A DNA stretch of 35,960 nt from an uncultured Methanobrevibacter sp. (GCF_902784195.1 NZ_CACZTX010000012.1:1-35960); one strand, 5' to 3'; counted from the first letter of the stretch, positions 27,214 through 35,445 are shown. Numbers and translations are program-made. The notes: generated by a model from the sequence alone, not told the origin.

Positions 27214-27234
27214 CAAACTTTTTTTAAAAGTTTG
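27214..27234 (-). terminator. Terminator hairpin of the orc1 gene
   Basis: CAAACTTTT, loop TTT, AAAAGTTTG: perfect 9-bp stem, 18 nt after the orc1 stop, followed on the minus strand by TTTCTTTTTTATTTTTTATT. It may serve the convergent archease gene as well. Confidence 0.75.
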
Positions 27235-27252
27235 AAAAGTAGGATATTAAAT

Positions 27253-28371
27253 CTAAAGATTGCAGCGTTTAATATCCTCAGGAGCAAATCTTAAAATGAT
27301 TTCCCTTGAATTTCCTCTAACTCCTTTTCCAGTGAACTTAGTGTCCACCAATCTTAAGAATTCAAGTTTTTCAAGAGTCCTGTTGAATGTAGCATAGCTA
27401 ACTCCTGCTTCTTCCTTAAACTGTTTAGACAAGTCACCAGCAGTTAAGATTTCATCACTATCAACAACTGCCCTTAGCAAAGTCCTTTCAATGTCATTTA
27501 AGGAATTTATGGTTTCCATCAAATTAATGGAACCTTGTTTGGATACTGCTTCTTCAACATGCTCTAAAGTAATGGATCTGCTTGCATTCGCTTCTGCAAT
27601 ATTACCACATACTCTAAGAAGGTCAATTCCAACCCTTAAATCTCCCACTTCAATGGTGTGATTAGCTATTTCTTCAATGATTTCATCTGAAATCACTCCA
27701 GGATAAAATCCGGCTCTAGCCCTATCTTGGAGAATACTGAATATTTCAGAATAAGTGTATGGCTGGAATGTAATGTCTTGAGGAATGAATACAGTATTTA
27801 CATTCTTATCGAGAGCATATCTGAATTCCAAATCTGAAAGAATTGCAAAAATACCTGTTCTTACACCTTCAAATTCCTCATAAGCCCTTAAAATATCATA
27901 AAATATCTTATTTGCATGTTGTGTTTGGAATAAGTAATTAACATCATCGAAAGCAACAACCAATGCTTTATTGTCAGCAGAAAGCCTGTTCATAACTTTT
28001 TCATACACTCTTGAAAAAGGAACTCCAGTTTCTGGAGGTTGATGTCCAAATAATTTTTTATGAATTTGAGAAAAGATTCCAAAACGTGTTGTGTGCAATT
28101 GACAATTAATGTAACAGCAAACCACTTTATCCGTGGTGCGTTCAACCAATTCAAAAACCTTTTTAAGCGCTGTTGTTTTCCCGGTAGCGCATGAACCCAT
28201 AATCACTGAATTGGTAGGGCGACCGCCTTGAATAGCTGGCCTAATGCACATAGCCATTCCTTCCATTTGGCTGTCCCTAAAATTAAAGTTTTCAGGCATA
28301 TAATCAGGATTAAATGCATTTATGTTTTGGAATAATGTTTCATCTCCCATCAAAATATCTTCTATTGCCAT
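27253..28371 (-). CDS. cdc6: Orc1/Cdc6 replication initiator family protein
   Basis: 372 residues. AAA+ domain with Walker A GSCATGKT (59-66; usual GxxGTGKT, so Ala replaces Gly), Walker B LVVAFDDVNYLF, sensor segment FAILSDLEFRYAL, then a C-terminal winged helix (ILTAGDLSKQFKEEAGVSYATFNRTLEKLEFLRLV). Binds origin repeats and loads MCM. Methanobacteriales usually carry two copies; which one this is cannot be told. The TATA TTTATATAAG (28391-28400) is only about 25 nt before ATG 28371 and there is no SD, so the mRNA is probably leaderless. No clear origin repeats lie directly next to it. Confidence 0.92.
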   Translation of the reverse strand: MAIEDILMGDETLFQNINAFNPDYMPENFNFRDSQMEGMAMCIRPAIQGGRPTNSVIMGSCATGKTTALKKVFELVERTTDKVVCCYINCQLHTTRFGIFSQIHKKLFGHQPPETGVPFSRVYEKVMNRLSADNKALVVAFDDVNYLFQTQHANKIFYDILRAYEEFEGVRTGIFAILSDLEFRYALDKNVNTVFIPQDITFQPYTYSEIFSILQDRARAGFYPGVISDEIIEEIANHTIEVGDLRVGIDLLRVCGNIAEANASRSITLEHVEEAVSKQGSINLMETINSLNDIERTLLRAVVDSDEILTAGDLSKQFKEEAGVSYATFNRTLEKLEFLRLVDTKFTGKGVRGNSREIILRFAPEDIKRCNL

Positions 28372-28615
28372 ATAGTTTATTATATGTTAACTTATATAAA
28401 AAAGTTCTTTAATTTTGAATAATGACATACAAATTTTAATAAAAAAAGAAAATTCATAAAAATTATTGAAAAAATAGAATAAGAAAAAATCTAGAAAAAC
28501 AAGCAAATAAGAAAATAAAATAATGAGAAAAAAACATGCAAGAATAAAATAATAAGAAAATAAAGAAAGTGAAAAAATAAAATAACTAAAACAATTAAAA
28601 AAAAAAGAAAAAGGA

Positions 28616-29353
28616 TTATTTAGCAATATCAACTAAATTAATCACATTTACATCAGCATTTTCCTTTATCCAAGCAAGCAATCTTTCTGCAAAAATCAGC
28701 TTTTTGGTTTTAACCTCATCTGCAGGACCTGTTGCTCCTTCAATGTTAGGTCTTGAATATTTGGTTACAGTTGTTCCAAAATCCATTCCTGCAAGAATCA
28801 TTTCCTCACATCCTAATGCAAGAGTGAAGAACATTGCCCTATCACCATCAGTAAATCCACCAAAGTTGTATAAATGACCTACAGGTTTGGATTGGGTAGT
28901 TCCAAGAATCTTATCAAAGCTAGTTGTCCACTTCACAATGAGCTCTTCATTGTCTCCATGAGCATGAATAACAAAATAAGAGTCTAATGAATTTGCAGCC
29001 AATAAATCTTCCATTTTACCATCTAAGTCAGTAGCAACAATGTCTGGAACAAGATCATCTTCAAGCATTGCAGTTGTAGCACCATCTGCAGAAACAAGGA
29101 TATAGTCATTCAAGTCATAATTTTCCTTTACATATTTAATATGTTTCTTTATGGAAGGGCCTGCACCAACAACAATGAATTTTGAAGTGTCTTTTTTCTC
29201 CATAATCTCATCAAAGAATTCCTCAATGGTCAAGCAACCTTTCTCATCAAGAATCTTATCCAACAATGCTGCAGTGTTCTCATCCCCTTCCCTTGAAAAA
29301 CCAAGAGTATCAAGAATTTCTTTATACCACCCTTCCCATTCATTAAAATCCAT
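28616..29353 (-). CDS. mptE: 6-hydroxymethyl-7,8-dihydropterin pyrophosphokinase MptE
   Basis: 245 residues, archaeal DUF115 type. Motifs VVGAGPSIKKHI, VSADGATTAML, DIVATDLDGKM, VIHAHGDNEE, FGGFTDGDRAMF and AGMDFG are typical. Transfers pyrophosphate from ATP to hydroxymethyl-dihydropterin, a step to methanopterin (and folate in some archaea), the C1 carrier of methanogenesis. It is 68 bp downstream of surE on the same strand and may be cotranscribed. The region after it (28380-28610) is A-rich on the plus strand, i.e. a U-rich minus-strand terminator. Confidence 0.92.
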   Translation of the reverse strand: MDFNEWEGWYKEILDTLGFSREGDENTAALLDKILDEKGCLTIEEFFDEIMEKKDTSKFIVVGAGPSIKKHIKYVKENYDLNDYILVSADGATTAMLEDDLVPDIVATDLDGKMEDLLAANSLDSYFVIHAHGDNEELIVKWTTSFDKILGTTQSKPVGHLYNFGGFTDGDRAMFFTLALGCEEMILAGMDFGTTVTKYSRPNIEGATGPADEVKTKKLIFAERLLAWIKENADVNVINLVDIAK

Positions 29354-29421
29354 ATTTACACCTTATAATTAATGATTATAATTTAAAAATCTTATACTTT
29401 AAAAATATGACAATTTAAAAA

Positions 29422-30210
29422 TCAAAATTCCCAATCTTCCAATCCAGTGATTTTGCCTCCAAAATTAACGCTTAAAGGAGTCAAGCTAGGCCTTCTTTCA
29501 ACCAATAAACAGTATCCATCGGTTCCCTCTTCATATTCTTCAATCAATTGAGGGACATTCATGACTGTATCATTTCCATCCTCATCAACTCTCTCAAGAA
29601 TATTAAAATGAAGCATTCTATCTGCAAGAGTTGTTATCTTAATTTTATCAGACAATGGCTTGGATGGAATATTCAAGTTAAATAAGTCGACTCCTTCGGG
29701 AAGCCCTTCATCCAAAACCTTTTTAACCAATTTAGCAAGAATCTCTTGAGCAAAGCTATAATCTGTATCCACATACCAATTGCCCTCTTCATCCTGCTTA
29801 AAGCAATCATCATCCAAGAACAAGGAGCAGGCAATTGCAGGCACTCCAAGTCCAACTGCTTCAAGTGCTGCACAAACTGTTCCAGAGGTAGTGATTTGGA
29901 ATCTGCTTATATTGATTCCTGGATTGATTCCAGTTACAACAAGATCCGGCTTTTCATCGCAAACATAATTAATACCTACATTAACAGAATCCGCAGGAGT
30001 TCCAGACAAGCCGTAAGCCATGCTGTCATCAGCCAATTCATACTCTTTCAAATACATATGCTTCATGATATTGACTTTGCGACCTACAGCACTGTTATTC
30101 TCTTGAGGTGCTACAACAGTAACATTAGCAAAGCCTTCAAGTGCCTGTTTATTAGCCAGAATACCTGGACCAAGAACACCATCATCATTTGATATTAAAA
30201 TGTTTTTCAT
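29422..30210 (-). CDS. surE: 5'/3'-nucleotidase SurE
   Basis: 262 residues. N-terminal SNDDGVLGPGI with metal-binding Asp8/Asp9, VAPQENNSAVGR, VTGINPGINI, and LNIPSKPL are conserved SurE elements. Metal-dependent phosphatase on nucleoside monophosphates and short polyphosphate; cytoplasmic, multimeric. First gene of a likely surE-mptE unit. Confidence 0.93.
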   Translation of the reverse strand: MKNILISNDDGVLGPGILANKQALEGFANVTVVAPQENNSAVGRKVNIMKHMYLKEYELADDSMAYGLSGTPADSVNVGINYVCDEKPDLVVTGINPGINISRFQITTSGTVCAALEAVGLGVPAIACSLFLDDDCFKQDEEGNWYVDTDYSFAQEILAKLVKKVLDEGLPEGVDLFNLNIPSKPLSDKIKITTLADRMLHFNILERVDEDGNDTVMNVPQLIEEYEEGTDGYCLLVERRPSLTPLSVNFGGKITGLEDWEF

Positions 30211-30367
30211 AAAAAGACCTCATAAAATTTTTTCTTAAGTTTTTTCTTAAATATATTTTATTTTTAATAATACTTATAAATTCTTAAATGATTTCATAAA
30301 AAAATAGAAATTAAATAAAAAAATAGATAGAATAGTTAAAAAATAAAATTAATTAAAAAAAGAAAAT

Positions 30368-30413
30368 AAAATATCTAAAAATGCTTAAAGAAGTCAAAAA
30401 CTTTAGATATTTT
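30368..30413 (-). terminator. Hairpin at the end of the aldo/keto reductase gene
   Basis: Perfect 12-bp arms (30368-30379 and 30402-30413) with a 22-nt loop; the stop codon TAG (30375-30377) is in one arm, so the last 11 codons form the rest of the hairpin. Minus-strand TTATTTTCTTTTTTT follows. Confidence 0.7.
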
Positions 30414-31640
30414 ATTAATTGAAGGCATTGCAACATTCTTTACAAACTTGATTTGATAATTGAATCCCAAGAGTTCAAATTCTGATTTTACCCTATCCAA
30501 TTCATTCGGAATGTCAAGAGACTGAGGACATAACCTCTTGCATCTGCCACAATGATTGCAAAGCCCTGCACTTGCTTGCTTATTGGTTATTCCACCAACA
30601 ACCATATAATAATTCATCATAGCATGTGGAAGTACACCAAATGCCTTTTTATTGAATAGATACTTTTCATTATAAACATTGAAGCAATCTGGAATATTTA
30701 CTCCTCTAGGACAAGGAAGACAATATCCACAGCCAGTGCAATTGATTTTCATCATTGAATTGAAAATACCTTGTGCCTTATCCAATACCTCAATCTCAGC
30801 ATCAGATAACGAATCAATTTCAACCCTTTCTGCAATGGCCATATTCTCTTTCATCTGATCAAGAGAACCCATTCCAGAGAGTACACAAGTAATTTCCTTT
30901 TGATTGAAAACCCAACTTAAAGCCCAATCTACAGAGGATTTATTGGAGTCTACTTCATTAAACAAAGCACTTACCTCTTGAGGCAATTCCCCAGCAAGAA
31001 GTCCTCCTTTTAAAGGTTCCATAACAAATACTGCAATGTCATTTTCATATGCATATTGAATTCCACGAATTCCTGCCTGTGCATTGACATCCAAGTAATT
31101 GTATTGAACAAGCACCATATCCCAAGGGAAATCATCGATTAGAGTTTTGAATTCATGTGGAGACCCATGATATGAAAAACCAATATTTCTGATTTTGCCA
31201 TCATTTCTTGCACTTTCCAAAAATTCGTAAAGTCCCAAATCCTTAAGTCTCAAAATGGTTGACAAGTCAACGCTGTGAACATAATAGTAATCAATGAAAT
31301 CAGTCTGGAGCTTTCTTAACTGTTCATTTAAAAATGCATCCATATCCTCTCTTGACCTTACCATCCAAGAAGGCAATTTAGTGGATAATTTAACCTTATC
31401 CCTATATTTCACTCCATCAGCACCAGTCAAGCTTAAGATGTCTCCTAAAAATGATTCGCTTTCTCCACCATGATATGCATAGGCAGTGTCAATGTAATTT
31501 ACCCCATTTTCAATTGCAAATAAGATAAATTCCTGAGCGCTTTCCCTATCAATGGAATTATTCTTGGTAGGAAGTCTCATCGCACCTATACCAAGAGGAA
31601 ATATTTCATCTCCATTCTTTTTAACTAGTCTTTTAACCAT
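30375..31640 (-). CDS. Aldo/keto reductase with C-terminal double 4Fe-4S domain
   Basis: 421 residues. AKR barrel (1-280) with PLGIGAMRLP, YIDTAYAYHGGESE (catalytic Asp and Tyr), and KLSTKLPSW. Then two clusters: CTGCGYCLPC and CNHCGRCKRLCP, as in predicted oxidoreductases of the COG1453 type. Likely a ferredoxin-linked reductase of small carbonyls or quinones; substrate unknown. SD AAGGGG before ATG 31640. The promoter overlaps a 19-bp dyad (31678-31696) that recurs beyond the HxlR-type regulator gene nearby, so redox control is plausible. Confidence 0.9.
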   Translation of the reverse strand: MVKRLVKKNGDEIFPLGIGAMRLPTKNNSIDRESAQEFILFAIENGVNYIDTAYAYHGGESESFLGDILSLTGADGVKYRDKVKLSTKLPSWMVRSREDMDAFLNEQLRKLQTDFIDYYYVHSVDLSTILRLKDLGLYEFLESARNDGKIRNIGFSYHGSPHEFKTLIDDFPWDMVLVQYNYLDVNAQAGIRGIQYAYENDIAVFVMEPLKGGLLAGELPQEVSALFNEVDSNKSSVDWALSWVFNQKEITCVLSGMGSLDQMKENMAIAERVEIDSLSDAEIEVLDKAQGIFNSMMKINCTGCGYCLPCPRGVNIPDCFNVYNEKYLFNKKAFGVLPHAMMNYYMVVGGITNKQASAGLCNHCGRCKRLCPQSLDIPNELDRVKSEFELLGFNYQIKFVKNVAMPSINKISKVFDFFKHF

Positions 31641-31677
31641 TTAAACCCCTTAAATATACTAATAATATTATGCCAAT

Positions 31678-31696
31678 AGTATAGAAATTATCTACT
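31678..31696. promoter_or_regulatory. 19-bp dyad, copy 1 (reductase promoter)
   Basis: Plus strand AGTATAGAAATTATCTACT; its complement AGTAGATAATTTCTATACT occurs exactly at 33466-33484. Arms AGTA...TACT with most inner pairs symmetric. It overlaps the TATA-like TTTCTATACTA of the reductase gene, so binding would block transcription. HxlR/DUF24 operators are of this general form. Confidence 0.5.
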
Positions 31697-31796
31697 ACTT
31701 TTCTCTCACTACAGATACTAATTTTATTTTCTTCAGTGATTAAAGTTTTGGAAATTCGTTCAAATCGTAGAATTTTAACATATATTCAGATATAAT

Positions 31797-31937
31797 GTGT
31801 ATAAATATTTGACTAATGCTCAATCAGACAGGGAAGATGCGGATTATTCTGCAATAGACTCTATTGGGGAAGATTTAGCTAAAAAAAGAATTAATCAGGC
31901 CGAAGAATTTTTAAAAGAAACTAAAAAATTTTTATAA
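31797..31937 (+). pseudogene. C-terminal remnant of a HEPN-domain protein
   Basis: Reading from GTG 31797: VYKYLTNAQSDREDADYSA... ending AEEFLKETKKFL, stop 31935-31937. The (R)xxADY pattern followed by an Ala/Glu-rich final helix is the C-terminal half of HEPN proteins (often paired with a minimal nucleotidyltransferase as toxin-antitoxin or defence modules). The N-terminal half is absent; upstream frames are closed. No SD. Regarded as a truncated leftover. Confidence 0.55.
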
Positions 31938-31970
31938 TTTTCTAATATGTTATGAGAATAGTCGTTAAAA

Positions 31971-32357
31971 TTAATCATTGGTTTTAAAAAGGACTTCATA
32001 CTCATTTAATAATTCTTCTTTTTGTTTTTCAGATAGATTTCCGCTGTTTACTTCATTGAGGCCGTATTCCAGCATATTATAGAGAATTTTGTTTAGATTG
32101 AATCCTTTTTGTGTTAGTGAATATTCAGTTTTGATGTCATTTTCAAAAACTTGTTTTGTAATTAAATCATTGTCTTCCATGAATTTGAGTGTATCTGTCA
32201 GTACTCTGTTGCTTAGTGTTTTTTCTTCTAGAAATTCGCTGAATTGCTTTTTTCCTAAGAATATGTCTCTGATGATAAATATCACCCATTTTTTGGATAT
32301 CAATTTCAATGTATCGTCTATGGGGCAATTGTCATCGTAATCTTTAATTTTTTTCAT
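31971..32357 (-). CDS. HxlR-family (DUF24) transcriptional regulator
   Basis: 128 residues. Starts KDYDDNCPIDDTLKLISKKWVIFIIRDIFLGKKQFSEF, then the winged helix LSNRVLTDTLKFMEDNDLI and wing TEYSLTQKG. Cys11 is the conserved N-terminal Cys that senses quinones, aldehydes or disulfide stress in YodB/HxlR relatives. Divergent from the second marker-8 gene (80-bp spacer), so it probably controls that gene and itself; the nearby Fe-S reductase is another candidate target through the 19-bp dyads. Confidence 0.9.
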   Translation of the reverse strand: MKKIKDYDDNCPIDDTLKLISKKWVIFIIRDIFLGKKQFSEFLEEKTLSNRVLTDTLKFMEDNDLITKQVFENDIKTEYSLTQKGFNLNKILYNMLEYGLNEVNSGNLSEKQKEELLNEYEVLFKTND

Positions 32358-32412
32358 CTTTTTGACCTATTGTGAGTTTTTCCTTACAAAATCTATTTAA
32401 AAAGCATTGTAT

Positions 32413-32426
32413 ATAACATTTGTTAT
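32413..32426. promoter_or_regulatory. Candidate operator between hxlR and marker-8 paralog
   Basis: ATAACA-TT-TGTTAT, a perfect 6+6 dyad around the likely TATA/start region of the plus-strand gene (ATG 32438) and 56 bp from the hxlR start. Confidence 0.4.
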
Positions 32427-32437
32427 CTGGTGATTGT

Positions 32438-33220
32438 ATGAATGACAGACATGTAATTGAAGCATTAGGAAAAGCTGAAGTCGTAATAGAAAACGGGAAA
32501 ATAACTTTGACAAAAGAATTCATCAAATCCAACATTAACAAAAGAATAGATGAATTTGGAATGTGCACTCCACAAAGGTCAATTGATGTTGAAGACACAA
32601 TGAGCTTTGGAACCAGCGAAACATTAAAAACCAACATGATCAATGGCAATGTTGATTGTGTGGTTGGAGCATGTGAGGGAGTAGGGACATTGCTTATTGA
32701 TGACGCTGAGCTTGTTCAGGGAGTTGGAGGAAGAGTTTCCGCATTGATAAGCACCACTCCAATTGATGAGGTAATGGATAAAGTTGGAAGAGAAAATGTT
32801 TTAAATCCTGAAACTGCAGAGTTGAATCCATTAAAAGGTCTTGAAATGGCAATTGAAAGAGGATATAAAAACATTGCGATAACAATTATTCCAACAGAAA
32901 TGGTTAAGGATTTAAGGCAGTATCCAAAACCTGAAGATGTCAACATATATATTTTTGTAGCACATACAACCAACGTTTCCAAAAAAGAGGCGGAGATGTT
33001 ATTTGATTATGCTGATGTGATTTCAGGATGCTCTTCCATAAACATACGGGAAACTGCTGAAGAAAGAAAACCATATTATGCTGGAAAAAAAGTTCCATTG
33101 TATGCAGTAACCGAAAATGGAAAAAGATTGCTCAATGAAAGATTGGAATATATTGGATATGAGTTATGTGAAAAAAAGTATCCTCAGGATTTCACTCAAA
33201 GTCCTAAGCCATTAATCTAA
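32438..33220 (+). CDS. Second methanogenesis marker 8 (DUF2099) paralog
   Basis: 260 residues from ATG 32438 (MNDRHVIEALG; SD GGTGAT; in-frame TTG 32420 rejected). Clearly related to the copy at 14647-15480: shared RIDEFGMCT, CVVGACEGVGT, LVQGVGGRVSAL, RGYKNIAIT, SGCSS and PKPLI end. Differences: the CPLFHKHRG segment with its Cys is missing, and the second Cys of CEGCG is Val. If Cys32/Cys102 of the main copy are metal ligands, this one has lost them. Divergent from an HxlR regulator, so likely induced conditionally. Function unknown. Confidence 0.88.
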   Translation: MNDRHVIEALGKAEVVIENGKITLTKEFIKSNINKRIDEFGMCTPQRSIDVEDTMSFGTSETLKTNMINGNVDCVVGACEGVGTLLIDDAELVQGVGGRVSALISTTPIDEVMDKVGRENVLNPETAELNPLKGLEMAIERGYKNIAITIIPTEMVKDLRQYPKPEDVNIYIFVAHTTNVSKKEAEMLFDYADVISGCSSINIRETAEERKPYYAGKKVPLYAVTENGKRLLNERLEYIGYELCEKKYPQDFTQSPKPLI

Positions 33221-33268
33221 TTTCATTTATCAATTTGAAGTACTTCATTTAGATGTAGTTAATAATGT

Positions 33269-33288
33269 TACTTCAAAAAAATGAAGTA
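33269..33288 (+). terminator. Hairpin after the marker-8 paralog
   Basis: TACTTCA, loop of six A, TGAAGTA; 49 nt after the stop. An overlapping-type palindrome GAAGTACTTC lies at 33236-33245. No strong T run follows, so termination is uncertain. Confidence 0.4.
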
Positions 33289-33397
33289 TTATTTAAAAAT
33301 GAAGGATAAACTTTAACTTCAGATTAAATGATAAATTTGCTTGTCAATTGATGGAACTGGGTTGATTTACTTATGAAACAAAATTCATTAAAATAGT

Positions 33398-33416
33398 AGT
33401 AGATAATTCACCTACT
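33398..33416. promoter_or_regulatory. 19-bp dyad, copy 2 (diverged)
   Basis: AGTAGATAATTCACCTACT: outer arms AGTAG/CTACT perfect; first 11 bases identical to copy 3. No clear promoter or intact gene follows directly. Confidence 0.4.
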
Positions 33417-33465
33417 TTTCAAGCATTATTCGTTCGTAATGAATGAAATAAAAAAATCAAAAAGC

Positions 33466-33484
33466 AGTAGATAATTTCTATACT
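33466..33484. promoter_or_regulatory. 19-bp dyad, copy 3
   Basis: AGTAGATAATTTCTATACT, the exact reverse complement of copy 1 at 31678-31696; similarity extends a few bases outward on both sides (AAAAG before). It precedes the 44-codon fragment without a TATA box. Confidence 0.45.
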
Positions 33485-33501
33485 GTTACGCCAACAGCAA
33501 C

Positions 33502-33636
33502 ATGAAGCTGGTAAAAAAGAACCAAAAGTTGCATAATCCAGATTCGCCATTGCTGATTGGTGAGGTTAAAGATAGTTATGTTGTAAAGGAAATCAATGAA
33601 CCCAGCTATATTGATGCACAACAAAAGTTATTTTAG
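33502..33636 (+). pseudogene. 44-codon ORF fragment, copy A
   Basis: Encodes MKLVKKNQKLHNPDSPLLIG...SYIDAQQKLF. Aligns without gaps to the ORF at 35608-35742 over all 44 codons (about 32 identical residues), with many third-position differences, so the shared protein was under selection. No SD or promoter. GEVK in copy A and GDVKWG in copy B recall the (D/E)xK of PD-(D/E)XK nuclease-like tails in archaeal ATPases, a weak resemblance. Origin unknown; probably the C-terminus of a larger lost gene. Confidence 0.4.
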
Positions 33637-33727
33637 TTATATGTAAGTTCTAGAGGTTATCAATTAATTTGAATTTTTAATATTACTTTTTTCAGCGAAA
33701 TGTTTAAAAATTATTAAAAATAAAGAT

Positions 33728-33748
33728 GAAGAAGTTTTAAACTTCTTC
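33728..33748. promoter_or_regulatory. 21-bp perfect palindrome upstream of pdxS
   Basis: GAAGAAGTTT-T-AAACTTCTTC, 38 bp upstream of the pdxS TATA box. Either an operator for pdxST or the end of transcripts entering from the left. Confidence 0.45.
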
Positions 33749-33845
33749 GATTTCATTTAAAACATGTTATGTAAAAACTTAACATTTATATATTATTAAA
33801 ATCAATATATCAATTGTTATATTATATTATGGCGGAGAAATTAAC

Positions 33846-34730
33846 ATGGTAGAAAAGGGAACAGATGTGTTAAAGGAAGGTTTTGCCAAAATGACAAAAG
33901 GCGGAGTCATTATGGACGTAGTGAATGCAGAACAGGCTTCAATTGCAGAAGATGCAGGGGCGGTGGCAGTAATGGCACTTGAGAAGGTACCTGCAGACAT
34001 TCGTGCAGCTGGGGGAGTGGCCAGAATGGCTGATCCAACAATTGTTGAAGAGGTGGTTGATGCAGTATCCATCCCTGTAATGGCAAAGGCAAGAATAGGT
34101 CATATTGCAGAAGCGCAAATATTGGAAACCCTAGGAGTTGACATGATTGATGAAAGTGAAGTGTTGACACCTGCAGATGAAGAATATCACATTAACAAAA
34201 AGGAATTTACAATACCATTCGTATGTGGTGCACGTAACCTTGGTGAAGCACTAAGGAGAATTGACGAAGGTGCAGCTATGATTCGTACCAAAGGAGAACC
34301 TGGAACAGGAAACATTGTAGAAGCAGTTCGCCACATGAGAATGGTGATGGGAGAAATCAGAACAATACAGGGAATGGAGGAAGAGGAACTCTGGAAATAT
34401 GCGCGAAACATCGAAGCTCCAATTGAACTTGTAAAGCAAACTGCAGAATTGGGCAAATTACCTGTTGTCAACTTTGCTGCAGGAGGAATTGCAACACCTG
34501 CTGACGCATCACTCATGATGCAGTTAGGTTCCGACGGCATTTTTGTGGGATCAGGAATATTCAAGTCAAACAATCCTGAAGCATTTGCAAAAGCAATAGT
34601 TGAAGCAACTGCAAATTACGACAAGCCTGAAGTATTGGCGGAAGTATCCAAAGGATTGGGCGAGGCCATGAAAGGTCTGGAAATGTCAACTTTGAGCGAA
34701 TCCGACAGAATGCAGGACAGGGGAATTTAA
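33846..34730 (+). CDS. pdxS: Pyridoxal 5'-phosphate synthase subunit PdxS
   Basis: 294 residues. Asp24, Lys81 (MAKARIGH) and Lys149 ([10 protein letters not shown]) are at the catalytic positions of known PdxS. Builds PLP from ribose-5-phosphate, glyceraldehyde-3-phosphate and ammonia delivered by PdxT; forms a 12-mer barrel complex. SD GGCGGAG before ATG 33846; TATA 33786-33795. pdxT follows after 38 bp. The stop codon is exactly the loop of a short hairpin. Confidence 0.97.
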   Translation: MVEKGTDVLKEGFAKMTKGGVIMDVVNAEQASIAEDAGAVAVMALEKVPADIRAAGGVARMADPTIVEEVVDAVSIPVMAKARIGHIAEAQILETLGVDMIDESEVLTPADEEYHINKKEFTIPFVCGARNLGEALRRIDEGAAMIRTKGEPGTGNIVEAVRHMRMVMGEIRTIQGMEEEELWKYARNIEAPIELVKQTAELGKLPVVNFAAGGIATPADASLMMQLGSDGIFVGSGIFKSNNPEAFAKAIVEATANYDKPEVLAEVSKGLGEAMKGLEMSTLSESDRMQDRGI

Positions 34731-34738
34731 AATTCCTC
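34720..34738 (+). terminator. Hairpin whose loop is the pdxS stop codon
   Basis: GGGGAATT / AATTCCTC (8 bp, one G-U) with the 3-nt loop TAA = stop codon 34728-34730, then TTTTTAATTATTTTTT. Inside the pdxST unit, so it may attenuate pdxT. Confidence 0.55.
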
Positions 34739-34768
34739 ATATTTTTAATTATTTTTTAAGGTGCTTAG

Positions 34769-35359
34769 ATGGTAAAAATCGGAATCCTAAATCTTCAGGG
34801 TGCAGTTTCAGAACACTTTGACATGACAAGAAAAACTGTTGAAAACTTAAAACTCGATATAGAAGTGGAAGAAGTAAGATACAGTGATGATGTTGAAAAA
34901 TGTGATGGATTAATCATATCTGGTGGGGAAAGTACTGTAATTGGCAAGCTCATTAAGGAAAGGGGTATTGATAAAGTTATTAAAGAAAATAATATTCCTG
35001 TCTTTGGAACTTGTGCTGGAATGGTGCTTCTTGGCAAAAAAACAGATTTCAACCAGCCACTACTTGAACTTATGGACATAACTGTTAAAAGAAATACCTA
35101 TGGAAGGCAGAAGGATTCATTTGAAGCGAAAATTGAAATATTAAATCAAAAGTATTCTGGTGTGTTTATTAGAGCACCGGCACTTGAATCTTATGATGGG
35201 TCCAAAAATGATATTAAGATATTGTCAGAATTTGATGGTGAAATAATAGCCATTCAGCAAGGACACAACATTGCAATTTCATTTCATCCAGAATTAACAG
35301 AGGACACTTTAATTCATGAATATTTCATTGAAGAAGTTTTAACAAGTCTGAACCATTGA
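34769..35359 (+). CDS. pdxT: Glutaminase subunit PdxT of PLP synthase
   Basis: 196 residues, class I glutamine amidotransferase. Nucleophile Cys82 (FGTCAGM), His173 and Glu175 (SFHPELTED); SGGEST near residue 51 and the oxyanion-region LNLQGAVSEH at the start. Provides ammonia from glutamine to PdxS. Short AAGGTG SD before ATG 34769. Confidence 0.96.
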   Translation: MVKIGILNLQGAVSEHFDMTRKTVENLKLDIEVEEVRYSDDVEKCDGLIISGGESTVIGKLIKERGIDKVIKENNIPVFGTCAGMVLLGKKTDFNQPLLELMDITVKRNTYGRQKDSFEAKIEILNQKYSGVFIRAPALESYDGSKNDIKILSEFDGEIIAIQQGHNIAISFHPELTEDTLIHEYFIEEVLTSLNH

Positions 35360-35445
35360 CTGCTTTTAGAAGTTAATCAAATTGTAAACTTATACTTATC
35401 CATATAGGTTTTTCATGAAGAAACAATTGAAAGGGAATTCCTCCC

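Larger units (their letters stand above)
31641..31970. other. 330-bp spacer: reductase promoter and HEPN remnant
   Basis: Contains the reductase promoter with its 19-bp dyad (31678-31696) and the plus-strand HEPN fragment 31797-31937. The part between (31700-31795) has no recognisable coding sequence. Confidence 0.6.
33221..33845. other. 625-bp accessory spacer with repeats and a gene fragment
   Basis: Holds several TGAAGTA/TACTTCA inverted repeats after the marker-8 paralog (33236-33288), two 19-bp dyads, the 44-codon fragment 33502-33636, a 21-bp palindrome (33728-33748) and the pdxS promoter (TATA TTTATATATT, 33786-33795). Confidence 0.6.

Noticed and set aside
28387-28632. Minus-strand open frame of 81 codons
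   Set aside because: Phe/Leu-rich translation of the A-rich spacer after mptE; it is the U-rich terminator region and overlaps the cdc6 promoter.
31678-33484. Complete insertion sequence
   Set aside because: Although possible terminal inverted repeats and a flanking direct repeat exist, no transposase is encoded between them, so it is reported only as a hypothesis.
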